Source: Arthrobacter liuii
GTDB lineage: Bacteria > Actinomycetota > Actinomycetes > Actinomycetales > Micrococcaceae
DNA: 64,000 nt
Direction of reading: 5' to 3'
Assembly (NCBI RefSeq): GCF_014639275.1
Contig: NZ_BMFW01000001.1
Span: 362,983-426,982 of the forward strand
Numbering within the stretch: position 1 is the stretch's first letter; each line of letters starts with the position of its first letter. The notes under the pieces are model-generated. The model was not told the origin of the DNA and searched no databases. It saw only the letters and a program-made list of their open reading frames with translations. This document shows, piece after piece, positions 25,799-37,003 of this stretch. A program made the translations under genes and the position numbers.

Positions 25799-26827
25799 AT
25801 GAACTGCACCCTTCGCAGGGGGCTGCTTAGCACCCTCTTTGCCGGCGGCCTGTTGGCCTTCGGCTGCGCTGCCGCCAACGCGGCGGACACCACCAGCGGG
25901 ACGGACCTTTCCGCTTCCGCCCTCATCTCGGCGGCGGCACCCGCTAATTCGACGTCGTTGGGCCTGCTGGGTGACCCAACGCCTGCCGGATCCGCGGGCG
26001 TCGCCGCCGCAGCAAACGCTAACGTTGGCCTCGGCGGCATCGCTGCCCCTGCTACGGCGGCCACCAGCACCACAAACGGCACCACGGCGAACCTCGCCGT
26101 CGACGCCAACGCGGCCCTCGGGCTGGGCACCGCGCCCACCACGGATCCCGCCACCACTGGTGCCACCAACCTGGCAACCGCCGCAGACCTCAACCTCGGC
26201 CTCGGCAGCACCACTGACCCTGCAACCACCGGCACCACCAACCTGGCAACCGCCGCAGACCTCAACCTCGGCCTCGGCGGCGTCACCAATGGCGACACCG
26301 CAGGTGCCGTCGACGCCAACGCGGCCCCCGGACTGGGCACCGGAACTGCGGGCAGCGGCGGCCTGGATGCCGTTGCCGATTTTGGCGTTGACCTCGGTAT
26401 CGGGCTCGGTGATGCCAGCACGGACACCCCGGGTACTTCCGATCCGGGTAGCAGCAACCCCGGTGACGGCACCACCGGAGACACCGGCACCCTTGATCCA
26501 GGCGCCACTGATCCGGGAGCCGGGACCCCGGGTTCTGACAACACTGCCGGCAGCGACGGCAGCACCACCGGCGACGGCTCGACAGGCGTGAACGCCGGCA
26601 CGGGCGGCTTCTCTGCAGCACCCGCCGGCTCCAGGGCAGTCAGCGGTGCCATCGCCACCGTGAAGGCACCGGGCCGCACCGCGGCCAGCGGCAGCTCTTC
26701 CCTGGCCAACACAGGCGGTGCCCACACCGGCCTCGCCAACACGGGCTGGGACGGATCGCTGGTTCCGCTGGCCCTGCTGATCCTGGCCGCCGGACTCCTG
26801 ATGCTCCGGAAGCGCAAGGTGTCCTAG
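25799..26827 (+). CDS. Cell-wall-anchored low-complexity protein with tandem LANTG sortase motifs
   Basis: A 342-residue surface protein. A signal peptide (residues 1 to about 29, ending AANA/AD) leads to an Ala/Thr/Gly/Asn-rich body with a repeated NLATAADLNLGLG unit, then a Gly/Ser/Thr/Pro/Asp linker. The C-terminus has the sortase layout: LANTG, a hydrophobic stretch (VPLALLILAAGLLML) and a positive tail RKRKVS. LANTG fits the LAXTG signal read by class E sortases of high-GC Gram-positives. Two copies occur, at 26702-26716 and 26732-26746. No sortase gene lies in the window. Confidence 0.85.
   Translation: MNCTLRRGLLSTLFAGGLLAFGCAAANAADTTSGTDLSASALISAAAPANSTSLGLLGDPTPAGSAGVAAAANANVGLGGIAAPATAATSTTNGTTANLAVDANAALGLGTAPTTDPATTGATNLATAADLNLGLGSTTDPATTGTTNLATAADLNLGLGGVTNGDTAGAVDANAAPGLGTGTAGSGGLDAVADFGVDLGIGLGDASTDTPGTSDPGSSNPGDGTTGDTGTLDPGATDPGAGTPGSDNTAGSDGSTTGDGSTGVNAGTGGFSAAPAGSRAVSGAIATVKAPGRTAASGSSSLANTGGAHTGLANTGWDGSLVPLALLILAAGLLMLRKRKVS
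26165..26278 (+). repeat. 72-bp-period tandem repeat within the LANTG protein gene
   Basis: A 42-base block is repeated exactly at 26165-26206 and 26237-26278, a period of 72 bases or 24 codons. It encodes the TNLATAADLNLGLG unit. A degenerate copy of the pattern lies just before and after (DANAALGLGT, DANAAPGLGT). Base-exact identity suggests a recent duplication. Confidence 0.9.
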
Positions 26828-26972
26828 AACCACAAGGCAGAACTGTAACCGCCCACACATGCGCGCCTGAAGCGGCAGCGGCCAGCGGGCCGACGGAAGG
26901 AGGACAGCAGCCCCACAACGAAGCAACAGTACAAAACATGTCATCAGCACACATGTCCTTGTAGCCAGTGGT

Positions 26973-27005
26973 CCGGCGGCGAAGGTGTAAGAAAATCGCC
27001 GCCGG
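26973..27005. other. Hairpin in the gap before the kinase gene
   Basis: Perfect 10-bp inverted repeat (CCGGCGGCGA at 26973-26982 and its complement at 26996-27005) with a 13-base A-rich loop, about 145 bases after the LANTG gene. It may be a distal terminator. The rest of this 285-base gap has two ACATGT palindromes at 26937-26960 and no gene that I can support. Confidence 0.5.
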
Positions 27006-27065
27006 GCCGTCGGCATGTCGCAACGCGAAAGCCTAGGTCAATCGCTGGTTCCGCCATACCGCCCG

Positions 27066-27071
27066 TATAAT
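27066..27071 (+). promoter_or_regulatory. -10 box of the Ser/Thr kinase gene
   Basis: A consensus TATAAT 41 bases before the kinase ATG, with no convincing -35 element. The ribosome site GGGAGGAA lies 5-12 bases before the start. Confidence 0.5.
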
Positions 27072-27112
27072 TTGAGGTACGACAGTGCCGCAGCGCACCG
27101 GGAGGAACGGTC

Positions 27113-28348
27113 ATGGTGGCGGAATCGCCTAGCTCCATCAAGAATGAAGTTGTCGGCGGTCGCTACCGTATGGGTGAAGTAATAGGCCGCGGCGGAATGT
27201 CGTCGGTGTACTCTGCGCGTGACGAAAATCTGGGCCGCGACGTGGCGTTGAAGCTCTTCGCCCCACAGGCTCCGGACGCGGATGAACTCAAGCGGCAGGA
27301 AGCCGAAATCCGGCTTCTTGCGACGCTGAACCACCCCGGCCTGGTGACGCTCTTCGACGCCGGCATCGACGACCGCCTGCCGGACGAGCCCCGGCCGTTC
27401 CTGACCATGGAACTCGTGGAAGGCCAAGACCTGCGCAGCCGCATCCGGCACAGCCGGGTGCCACTGGAAGAGCTGTCCGTCATCGGCGCCGGCATCGCCG
27501 ATGCCTTGGCCTACGTGCATGGCCTGGGCATCATCCACCGGGACATCAAACCGGGAAACATCCTCCTGGTCCAGATCCGCCCGGGCGAGCCGCTGCGTCC
27601 CAAGCTTACCGATTTTGGCATCGCCAGGATCGTGGATTCCACCCGGCTCACGGCGACGGGCACCATGGTGGGTACCGCCGCCTACCTCAGCCCCGAGCAG
27701 GCCCTCGGCAAGCCCCTGTCCTCCGCCACGGACATCTACTCCCTGGGACTGGTACTGCTGGAGTGCATCAAAGGCTCCGTGGAGTACCCCGGCAGTGCGG
27801 TGGAATCAGCAGTTGCCCGGCTCCACCGTGCCCCGGAGATTCCCGACGACGTTCCCTCCGAGTGGGCCGACCTCATCCGTTCCATGACTGCCATCGAGCC
27901 GCTGGAACGGCCAGCGGCGGCGGACATTGAGACGGCACTTCGCCAGGCCCTGGTCTCCCCGGCCTCGACGCCTGGAGAACTGGCGCCTGAAACCACCCGC
28001 GTGCTGCCCGCCATGCCCTTCCACCCTCCCTCCATCACTGCCGAAGAATCGGTGGACGCGGTGCGGGAGGCAGCCGCAGCTGCAGGGGCGGGCGCTCCTG
28101 CGTCATCTGCCCCTGCTCCCGCCACGGCCGCCCGCCCATCCGCGGCCAGGGCCCCCAACAAGCCCCGCCTGTCGTGGAGCCGGCGGACCTGGCTGGCCGT
28201 GGTACTCGGCGTCCTGGTAACTGCCGTAGCCGCAGCTGCGGTGATGATGAGCATCTCCGCCCGGCCTGCCGACGTCGTCCCTTATCCCACGGTGACCGGG
28301 GTCCTGGGCGACCATCTGCAGGAACTTCAAAAGAGCGTGGCGCCGTGA
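27113..28348 (+). CDS. Serine/threonine protein kinase (PknB type) with one membrane helix
   Basis: A 411-residue Hanks-type kinase. The Gly loop is GRGGMSSVY (residues 25-33), the ATP lysine is Lys47 in VALKLF, the catalytic loop is HRDIKPGNI (142-150), DFG follows in LTDFGIARI, and the activation segment leads to GTAAYLSPEQ. All catalytic residues are present. An Ala/Pro-rich linker then leads to a single membrane helix (about 362-382) and a short outer tail of about 30 residues without PASTA domains. Its stop overlaps the start of the lipoprotein gene (GTGA), so the pair is coupled. Substrates are unknown. Confidence 0.93.
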   Translation: MVAESPSSIKNEVVGGRYRMGEVIGRGGMSSVYSARDENLGRDVALKLFAPQAPDADELKRQEAEIRLLATLNHPGLVTLFDAGIDDRLPDEPRPFLTMELVEGQDLRSRIRHSRVPLEELSVIGAGIADALAYVHGLGIIHRDIKPGNILLVQIRPGEPLRPKLTDFGIARIVDSTRLTATGTMVGTAAYLSPEQALGKPLSSATDIYSLGLVLLECIKGSVEYPGSAVESAVARLHRAPEIPDDVPSEWADLIRSMTAIEPLERPAAADIETALRQALVSPASTPGELAPETTRVLPAMPFHPPSITAEESVDAVREAAAAAGAGAPASSAPAPATAARPSAARAPNKPRLSWSRRTWLAVVLGVLVTAVAAAAVMMSISARPADVVPYPTVTGVLGDHLQELQKSVAP

Positions 28349-28830
28349 CGCTGCGGCTGGCCGCTCCCGGCCGGGTGCTACTGGCCTGCTCAGCCGCACT
28401 GCTGGCCGGAACCCTGCTGAATGCATGCGCCGCCCCGGGGAACGGGCTGCAGCGCGAAGCCGCGACGCATCTCCAGGCACGGCTGCTGGAAGTAACCCAG
28501 GCGTCGTCCCAGAACGATCCGGCGTCCGCGCTGAAGGCACTCGAAGGCCTGGAGGCGGACCTTTCGGCAGCGCAGGCAAAAGGCCAGGTTTCCGAGGAAC
28601 GGCGTCGCAGCATCACCACCGTGGCCACCGCGGTCCGGGCAGACCTCAACGAAGCCGTTGCCGCACAACAAGCGGCTGCGAAGGCCGCTGCGGACCAGGC
28701 AGCTCAAAGCGCTCCCCCCACGGCGAATGCCCCCGCATCCCAGCCAGCGCCTGCGCCGGCACCAGACCAAGGCACCGGCAGCAGCGGAAACGCCAACAAA
28801 AACAGCGACAAAGGCAAAGGCAAGAACTAA
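28345..28830 (+). CDS. Small lipoprotein coupled to the kinase
   Basis: A 161-residue protein starting at GTG 28345, overlapping the kinase stop by four bases. The signal sequence ends in a lipobox (LLNAC, Cys about residue 26). The mature part is helical and Ala/Gln/Glu-rich, followed by an Ala/Pro linker and a Lys/Asn/Ser-rich tail. It may act outside the membrane with the kinase; that is inferred from coupling only. No known domain is recognised. Confidence 0.75.
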   Translation: MTLRLAAPGRVLLACSAALLAGTLLNACAAPGNGLQREAATHLQARLLEVTQASSQNDPASALKALEGLEADLSAAQAKGQVSEERRRSITTVATAVRADLNEAVAAQQAAAKAAADQAAQSAPPTANAPASQPAPAPAPDQGTGSSGNANKNSDKGKGKN

Positions 28831-28858
28831 ACCCCCCGCCGCACAGGGCGAAACAGAG

Positions 28859-28897
28859 AAGCGGTGCTCCGGTAAATACCGAAGCACCGCTTCTTTT
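28859..28897. terminator. Bidirectional terminator between the kinase operon and icd
   Basis: An 11-bp stem (GAAGCGGTGCT and its complement) with a 15-base loop, followed on the plus strand by TTTTT. It lies between convergent genes and can serve both. Confidence 0.85.
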
Positions 28898-28926
28898 TGA
28901 CCTAAGCTGCGGCAGCAGCCGCCTGG

Positions 28927-31474
<2,548 letters not shown>

Positions 31475-32443
31475 ATGACACGCACCAGGTCTTTGGCTTC
31501 CGGCCTCCTGACTTTCTCGGCGGCCACCGTGCTGGCTCTCACCTCGGCCGGCGGGGCCTCAGCCGCGCCGGCACCGTCCGGCGGGAACGCAGACCCGTCA
31601 GTCGCCAGCGTCACGGTCAACGCCGCCGGCGCCGCAGATTACTGGACTCCCGAGCGCATGCAGAGTGCCGTTCCCGGCGACACCCTGGCCGGCAAGGCGC
31701 TGGAACGCGGCAACCGCTCCAGCCCCGCCGTCGTTGAAAAAGGCAAGCCCTCTTCCACCAAGGGCACCAAGGGCAAGCCCACCATCGCCCAGAGCGAGGA
31801 CCCCGTGTCGCACATCGGCAAAGTCTTCTTCACCATGGGCGGCGCCAACTACGTGTGCTCCGGCAACGCCGTCACATCAGCCAACGGCAGCACGGTAGCC
31901 ACAGCCGGTCACTGCGTCAACGAGGGCCCAGGCGCGTACGCCACCAACTTCGTCTTCGTGCCTGCCTACGACAACGGCGCGGCACCCTACGGCAAGTGGA
32001 CCGCCAAGGCCCTGTACGCCCCCACCCAGTGGGTTTCCAGCGGCGACATGACCTATGACACGGGCTTCGCCGTGGTCAACCCGGACAGCAACGGGGACCT
32101 GCTCACCGACGTCGTCGGCGGCTCAGGCACGGCCTTCAACCAGGCACGCGGCCTCACCTACACGTCGTACGGCTACCCCCAGGCCGCACCGTTCAACGGC
32201 ACGTCCCTGTGGAGCTGCACCGGCACCGCCTCGGCCGATCCCAACAACCCCCAGTTCGGTACCCAGGGCATTCCCTGCGACATGACGGGTGGTTCTTCGG
32301 GCGGTCCGTGGTTCATCGGGACCGACTCTGACGGCGTGCAGAACTCCATCAACAGCTACGGCTACAAGGGCTCCGCCGTGATGTACGGGCCGTACTGGGG
32401 CAGGGTCATCCAGGACACCTTCACGCGTGCAGCAAAATCCTAA
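31475..32443 (+). CDS. Secreted trypsin-like serine protease
   Basis: A 322-residue exported S1-type peptidase. The signal peptide (1 to about 31, ending ASAA) is followed by a propeptide of about 90 residues containing YWTPERMQSAVP (about residues 55-66) and a Lys/Gly/Thr-rich linker. The catalytic triad is complete: His146 in TAGHCV, Asp195 in TYDTGF and Ser275 in GGSSGGPW. The arrangement recalls glutamyl endopeptidase-like proteases. The end of the gene overlaps a small ORF (32427-32600) that repeats the propeptide motif. Confidence 0.92.
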   Translation: MTRTRSLASGLLTFSAATVLALTSAGGASAAPAPSGGNADPSVASVTVNAAGAADYWTPERMQSAVPGDTLAGKALERGNRSSPAVVEKGKPSSTKGTKGKPTIAQSEDPVSHIGKVFFTMGGANYVCSGNAVTSANGSTVATAGHCVNEGPGAYATNFVFVPAYDNGAAPYGKWTAKALYAPTQWVSSGDMTYDTGFAVVNPDSNGDLLTDVVGGSGTAFNQARGLTYTSYGYPQAAPFNGTSLWSCTGTASADPNNPQFGTQGIPCDMTGGSSGGPWFIGTDSDGVQNSINSYGYKGSAVMYGPYWGRVIQDTFTRAAKS

Positions 32444-32600
32444 AAAACCTGAACCGGACGAGGATCCTGTCAGCCACGTGGACCTGACCCAGTCACCCGA
32501 GGAAGTCCTGGAGTACTGGACAAAGGAACGGATGGCGGAGGCCAAGCCCCGGGAGATCAAGCTCCCGGAGCCCGGCCCCCGCCCGGCCGACCAGGACTAA
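32427..32600 (+). CDS. Small protein echoing the protease propeptide motif
   Basis: A 57-residue frame starting at GTG 32427 and overlapping the last 17 bases of the protease gene in another frame. It has no signal peptide, is rich in Pro, Glu, Lys and Asp, and is probably cytoplasmic. It contains EYWTKERMAEAKP, which matches the protease propeptide DYWTPERMQSAVP at seven successive key positions (Y, W, T, E, R, M, then A and P), plus a shared EDPVSH. A later GTG near 32478 could be the start. A role as partner, mimic or inhibitor of the protease precursor is inferred. A strong terminator follows, so the two genes probably share a transcript. Confidence 0.7.
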   Translation: MQQNPKKPEPDEDPVSHVDLTQSPEEVLEYWTKERMAEAKPREIKLPEPGPRPADQD

Positions 32601-32612
32601 ACCAGCAACACG

Positions 32613-32657
32613 ACGACGGCGCCCGTCCCCTTCGAAGGGGGCGGGCGCCGTCGTTTT
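32613..32657. terminator. Terminator between the small ORF and purH
   Basis: 18-base arms (32613-32630 and 32637-32654) starting ACGACGGCGCCCG, a TTCGAA loop, one G-T pair, then TTTT on the plus strand. It lies between convergent genes 13 bases after the small ORF stop. Confidence 0.9.
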
Positions 32658-32666
32658 GGGGTGTGC

Positions 32667-34352
32667 TCAGTGGAAGAAGTGCCGGGCGCCGGTGAAGTAC
32701 ATGGTGATGCCGGCCGCGTTGGCGGCAGCGATGACTTCCTGGTCCCGGACCGAACCGCCGGGCTGGACCACTGCGCGGACACCGGCGTCGATGAGGATCT
32801 GCAGGCCGTCGGCGAACGGGAAGAACGCGTCGGAGGCGGCCACAGCTCCGCGGGCCCGCTGGGGTGCGCCGGCACCGCTGGCGTTGGAGGCACCGCCGGC
32901 ACCGTCGACGTCGGATTCCACCGTCACACCCAGCGTGTTGGCCCGCTCCACGGCCAGGCGGCAGGAATCGAGCCGGTTGACCTGGCCCATGCCGATGCCC
33001 ACTGCGGCGCCGTTCCCGGCAAGGAGGATCGCGTTGGACTTCGCTGCCCGGCAGGCGGTCCAGGCGAATTCGAGGTCAGCGAGTGTCTCCTCATCCGCGG
33101 CATCGCCGGCGGCGAGGGTCCAGTTGGCGGGGTTGTCGCCGTCGGCGTCCACCTTGTCGCTGACCTGGACCAGCATGCCGCCGGAAACCTGGCGGAACTC
33201 CGTGGGGTAGCGGCCGTAGCCCTCGGGCAGGGCGAGCAGGCGGATGTTCTTCTTTTGGGAGAGGATCTCCACGGCTTCGGGCTCGAAGCCGGGAGCGATG
33301 ACCACCTCGGTGAAGATGTCCTTGACGGTGTTGGCCATGGGCGCGGTGACGGTGCGGTTGGCGGCGATGACGCCGCCAAACGCGGAGACGGGATCGCAGG
33401 CGTGGGCCTTGGCGTGGGCGTCGGCGATGGGGTCCGCGGCGTCGGCGGAACCGACGGCCACACCGCAGGGGTTGGCGTGCTTGATGATCGCGACGGCCGG
33501 TTCGCTGAAGTCGTAGGCGGCACGCAGGGCGGCGTCGGCGTCAACGAAGTTGTTGTAGCTCATGGCCTTGCCGTGCAGCTGGTCCGCCTGCGCGATGCCA
33601 ACGGGAGCAGCCTTGTCCACGTACAGGGCAGCCTGCTGGTGCGGGTTCTCGCCGTAGCGCAGGACCTCGGAGCGTTCCAGGGACAGGCCGGCGTAGGCAG
33701 GCCAGTCGATGACGCCGTCGCCGTCCTCATCCAGGAACTGGCTGGCGGTCCAGGTGGCCACTGCATTGTCGTAGGCAGCGGTGTGCGCGAACGCCTTGGC
33801 GGCGAGGCGGCGGCGCGTCTTCAGGTCGAAGCCCCCGGCGGCTGCAGCTTCCACCACCTGGCCGTAGAAGGAGGGGTCCACCACGATGGCGACGGCGGCG
33901 TGGTTCTTGGCTGCCGACCGCACCATGGCGGGGCCTCCGATGTCGATCTGCTCGACGACGTCGTCCTGCGCGGCACCGGACTTGACGGTCTCCACGAACG
34001 GATAGAGGTTCACCACCACCAGGTCGAAGGCTTCGATGTCCATGCTGGCGAGGGTTTCCATGTGGGCGGGGACGCGGCGGTCCGCCAGAATGCCGCCGTG
34101 GACGCGGGGATGCAGCGTCTTTACGCGGCCGTCCAGCATCTCGGGCGAACCGGTGACTTCCTCAACCTCCTGCACGGGAATGCCCGCGGCGGCGATCTTC
34201 TTGGCCGTGGAGCCGGTGGAGACGAGCTTGACGCCCGCGGCGTGCAGGCCCTTCGCGAGCTCCTCCAGGCCGGTTTTGTCGTAGACCGAGATCAGGGCCC
34301 GGCGGATGGGTACACGGTCAATGGATACGCGCTCATGCTGCGTGAAGCTCAC
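32667..34352 (-). CDS. purH: Bifunctional AICAR transformylase / IMP cyclohydrolase
   Basis: Catalyses the last two steps of IMP synthesis, adding a formyl group from 10-formyl-THF to AICAR and closing the ring. The 561-residue protein has the N-terminal MGS-like cyclohydrolase domain ([39 protein letters not shown]). The C-terminal transformylase domain contains [14 protein letters not shown] and the catalytic KHANPCG (Lys-His). AICAR monophosphate (ZMP) is its substrate, the same signal read by the riboswitch at glyA. Confidence 0.97.
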   Translation of the reverse strand: MSFTQHERVSIDRVPIRRALISVYDKTGLEELAKGLHAAGVKLVSTGSTAKKIAAAGIPVQEVEEVTGSPEMLDGRVKTLHPRVHGGILADRRVPAHMETLASMDIEAFDLVVVNLYPFVETVKSGAAQDDVVEQIDIGGPAMVRSAAKNHAAVAIVVDPSFYGQVVEAAAAGGFDLKTRRRLAAKAFAHTAAYDNAVATWTASQFLDEDGDGVIDWPAYAGLSLERSEVLRYGENPHQQAALYVDKAAPVGIAQADQLHGKAMSYNNFVDADAALRAAYDFSEPAVAIIKHANPCGVAVGSADAADPIADAHAKAHACDPVSAFGGVIAANRTVTAPMANTVKDIFTEVVIAPGFEPEAVEILSQKKNIRLLALPEGYGRYPTEFRQVSGGMLVQVSDKVDADGDNPANWTLAAGDAADEETLADLEFAWTACRAAKSNAILLAGNGAAVGIGMGQVNRLDSCRLAVERANTLGVTVESDVDGAGGASNASGAGAPQRARGAVAASDAFFPFADGLQILIDAGVRAVVQPGGSVRDQEVIAAANAAGITMYFTGARHFFH

Positions 34353-34494
34353 AAATGTCTCCGTCTTATCTCGCGGACCAGGGCCGCGGTTGGTGGGGAT
34401 AGGGCCAGTTTATCGCGAAGGGCGCAGTTGCCCCGTGTGTCAGCCGGAGTGTGAACGCCGCAGTGCCGGGCTAGAGTTTCAACAGGAGGCGGCG

Positions 34495-35847
34495 ATGAAC
34501 ACTTACACCACTGTGCCCAGCGGCGAACAGGTGGTCCAGGAACTACCCTGGCGATGGAAAGTCCAGGGCAGGATCTTCCTGATCGGCGGCCTCGGCTTCA
34601 TGTTCGATGCCTGGGACGTGACCCTGAACGGCATCCTGATTCCGCTGCTGTCCAAGCACTGGTCGCTCTCCGCCGGGGAGGCGGCCTGGGTGGGCACCGC
34701 GAACCTGATCGGCATGGCCCTGGGCGCCTTCGTCTGGGGAACCATCGCGGACACCGTGGGGCGCAAGAAGGCCTTCACTGCCACCCTGCTGCTGTTCTCC
34801 GTATTTACGGTCCTGGGCGCGTTCGCCCCCGACTTCATCTGGTTCTGCATCTTCCGTTTCATGGCCGGGTTCGGCCTGGGCGGCTGCATTCCAGTGGATT
34901 ACGCACTGGTGGGTGAATTCACCCCGCGCAAGCAGCGCGGCAAGGTGTTGACTGCCATGGACGGTTGGTGGCCGGTAGGCGCCGCCCTGGCAGGGTTTGT
35001 GTCGGCCGGATTGGTGGCCCTCTCCGGCGACTGGCACCTGACCATGCTGGTGATGGTGCTGCCTGCCCTGCTGGTCTTCTGGATCCGGCGCAGCGTGCCG
35101 GAGTCCCCCCTGTTCCTGATCCGGAAAGGCCGGCGGGAGGAAGCCGCCAGGATCATTGACGGGCTGGTGGAAGCCACCGGAGCAGAACCCCGCGCGTACA
35201 GCCTTCCCGATGCCAGGGACGTCCCGAGGCTGTCCGCCGGCAGCGCCTGGACCCAGCTGCGCTCGGTGTGGCAGTTCAACTGGAAGATCACCACTGCCGC
35301 CTGGTCCCTGTTTTTCAGCATCCTTCTGGTCTACTACCTGTCCCTGACATGGATGCCGAGGATCCTCATCGGCGCCGGTTTCGCCGAGTACAAGGCGTTC
35401 ATCACCACCGCCTCCATGGCCGCCGTCGGATTCCTGGGCGTGGTGGTGGCAGCCCTCCTGGTGGAGCGGGTGGGTCGCAAATGGATCCTTGCCATCACCG
35501 GTCCGCTCGCTGCGCTGACCCTGGTGATCGTGGCGTTCGTGGTGGACATCCCCACGGCTGCCGTGTTTTGGCTGCTGGCGTTCGGGTTCGTGGTGCAGGT
35601 GGCCATTCCGGTGCTCTATGCCTATGTGTCCGAGCTCTACCCCACCGAGCTGCGGGGCACCGGGTTCGGCTGGGCGTCCACGTTCTCCCGGCTGGGGGCA
35701 GGCTTTGGGCCACTGATCTTCGCCAGCTACTTCTGGCCCGTACTCGGGCTGGCCACCTCGTTCGCGCTGGCCGGGGCCTTGGTGCTCGTGTCCGTGCTGT
35801 GGATGGCGTTCTTCTCCCCTGAGACCCGGCAGCGCCGCCTGCAGTAG
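34495..35847 (+). CDS. MFS transporter (metabolite:H+ symporter, NiaP/sugar-porter-like)
   Basis: A 450-residue permease with 12 predicted helices. The first helix has GFMFDAWDVTLNG, the acidic pair seen in aromatic-acid and NiaP-type symporters. The loop between helices 2 and 3 carries GTIADTVGRKKAF, and GEFTPRKQRGKVL precedes helix 5. The start is ATG 34495, with AGGAGG six bases upstream. The substrate cannot be told. It sits between purH and purN, whose usual neighbourhood it interrupts. Confidence 0.88.
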   Translation: MNTYTTVPSGEQVVQELPWRWKVQGRIFLIGGLGFMFDAWDVTLNGILIPLLSKHWSLSAGEAAWVGTANLIGMALGAFVWGTIADTVGRKKAFTATLLLFSVFTVLGAFAPDFIWFCIFRFMAGFGLGGCIPVDYALVGEFTPRKQRGKVLTAMDGWWPVGAALAGFVSAGLVALSGDWHLTMLVMVLPALLVFWIRRSVPESPLFLIRKGRREEAARIIDGLVEATGAEPRAYSLPDARDVPRLSAGSAWTQLRSVWQFNWKITTAAWSLFFSILLVYYLSLTWMPRILIGAGFAEYKAFITTASMAAVGFLGVVVAALLVERVGRKWILAITGPLAALTLVIVAFVVDIPTAAVFWLLAFGFVVQVAIPVLYAYVSELYPTELRGTGFGWASTFSRLGAGFGPLIFASYFWPVLGLATSFALAGALVLVSVLWMAFFSPETRQRRLQ

Positions 35848-35865
35848 CCGCCCCCTCCCCCTCCC

Positions 35866-35925
35866 AACTAGGTAGCGCCAGGTGTCGTTCTGAGCCCTCA
35901 GAACGACACCTGGCGCTACCTAGTT
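35866..35925. repeat. Palindromic repeat, copy R3 (perfect)
   Basis: Perfect 29-bp inverted repeat (35866-35894 and 35897-35925) around a two-base centre. The arms begin AACTAGGTAGCGCCAGGTGT. It lies between the convergent MFS and nuclease genes. The right arm, read on the minus strand, supplies the last Asn codon and TAG stop of the nuclease gene. Confidence 0.95.
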
Positions 35926-36864
35926 TTGACTCTGCGGTGACCAGCCTCGTGATAGCAGCATCCGTCTCACCTTGGCCACGGCGCGCTTCGCGTCATTCTC
36001 CATGTGGTGTTTGGAAATCCTCACAAGAAGCCAACCTGCACGATCGAAATCTTCTTCGCGGGTGATGTCCCGCACAATTTGCATCGCTTCCGAATGCCCC
36101 TCGCCGTCGTACTCCACGGCGACCTTTTGTTCCGAATAGCCCAAGTCAGGTTGGCGTACGACGCCGTCGGCCAGCTTCGTGGGCACGTTCAGCAGGGGTT
36201 CGGGCAGGCCCGCGTATTCCAGAGCCAGCCGCAGCCTGGTTTCCTGCGGGGAGTCAGCTCCAACCCTGGCGAGATCAAGGGCGAGACGCGCTTTCCGTAT
36301 TCCCGGTGTTCCCTTGTGCCTGTCCAGCATCTCCGCCAGGTCCTCAAGCGTTGCGTAGGGCTCGGATCTGCCCTCGAAATCCGGGCGTGGCCATCGGATC
36401 AAATGGTCCGCCACAACGGTTAACTCCTCGATGCCCATCTTGCGGGAGCAATCCAGCCACGTTCGAACCCGCGACGTGACCAGCAGGCCCTGATGGCTGA
36501 CAATCTCATCGTCGAAGAACTGCCCACGGTGTCCCCTCACCCCGGGTCGACGGACGATGGCAACGGTGTCCGGACGGGAAATGTGAAGCAGGCGTTCGTC
36601 GCTGCCGGGCAGGAATCCGGGAAACTGCCAAAGTAGGAAAGCGGATGCATGGGAAGCTGCAGCCGATTCCGTCACCTTGGTGTAGGGCCGGATGCAAGCA
36701 GCCAAATCGTCCTGGCTGCAGGAGTCCGGCACCCGGACTCCCCTGCTTGGCCGCTGCAGCCCCTGGTGACGGAGCCTGCGGCGGCTGATACCGGCGTCGG
36801 CTGCTTCCTGAAACGTGAATGGCAAGGAAGCAAACTGTCCGGGCAAGCGGCTGGGAACCTTCAT
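35920..36864 (-). CDS. AbiEi-like / DUF559 (Vsr-type) nuclease-fold protein
   Basis: A 314-residue protein. The N-terminus (about residues 12-45) looks like the winged-helix start of AbiEi-type proteins (FTFQEAADAGISRRRLRHQGL region). The C-terminal 100 residues have the DUF559/Vsr-like endonuclease pattern: VRQPDLGY, then VAVEYDGEGH, then DFDRAGWLLVRI, giving Asp and Glu at the expected PD-(D/E)XK spacing. Such genes are common in actinomycetes and of unknown role. No AbiEii toxin partner is adjacent. Copies of the palindromic repeat sit at both ends of the gene, and its stop codon is within R3. Confidence 0.75.
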   Translation of the reverse strand: MKVPSRLPGQFASLPFTFQEAADAGISRRRLRHQGLQRPSRGVRVPDSCSQDDLAACIRPYTKVTESAAASHASAFLLWQFPGFLPGSDERLLHISRPDTVAIVRRPGVRGHRGQFFDDEIVSHQGLLVTSRVRTWLDCSRKMGIEELTVVADHLIRWPRPDFEGRSEPYATLEDLAEMLDRHKGTPGIRKARLALDLARVGADSPQETRLRLALEYAGLPEPLLNVPTKLADGVVRQPDLGYSEQKVAVEYDGEGHSEAMQIVRDITREEDFDRAGWLLVRISKHHMENDAKRAVAKVRRMLLSRGWSPQSQN

Positions 36865-36930
36865 TAGCCCATGGTGGCAGCCCGAGCGGCCCCTACTGAA
36901 AGTTATCCACAGGGTTTGTCAGCTGATGCG

Positions 36931-36993
36931 ATGTAGGTAGCGTCAACTGTCGTTTTGAGGGGTCAAAACGACACCTGGCGCTACCTAGTTGGG
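36931..36993. repeat. Palindromic repeat, copy R4 (mosaic arms)
   Basis: Inverted repeat whose right arm matches R3 (GGCGCTACCTAGTTGGG end, with CACCTG) while the left arm carries the R1-type CAACTG, so the two arms differ at about three positions. It ends 10 bases beyond the purN stop, between purN and the 5' end of the nuclease gene. Confidence 0.88.
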
Positions 36994-37003
36994 CAGGCGC
37001 GGG

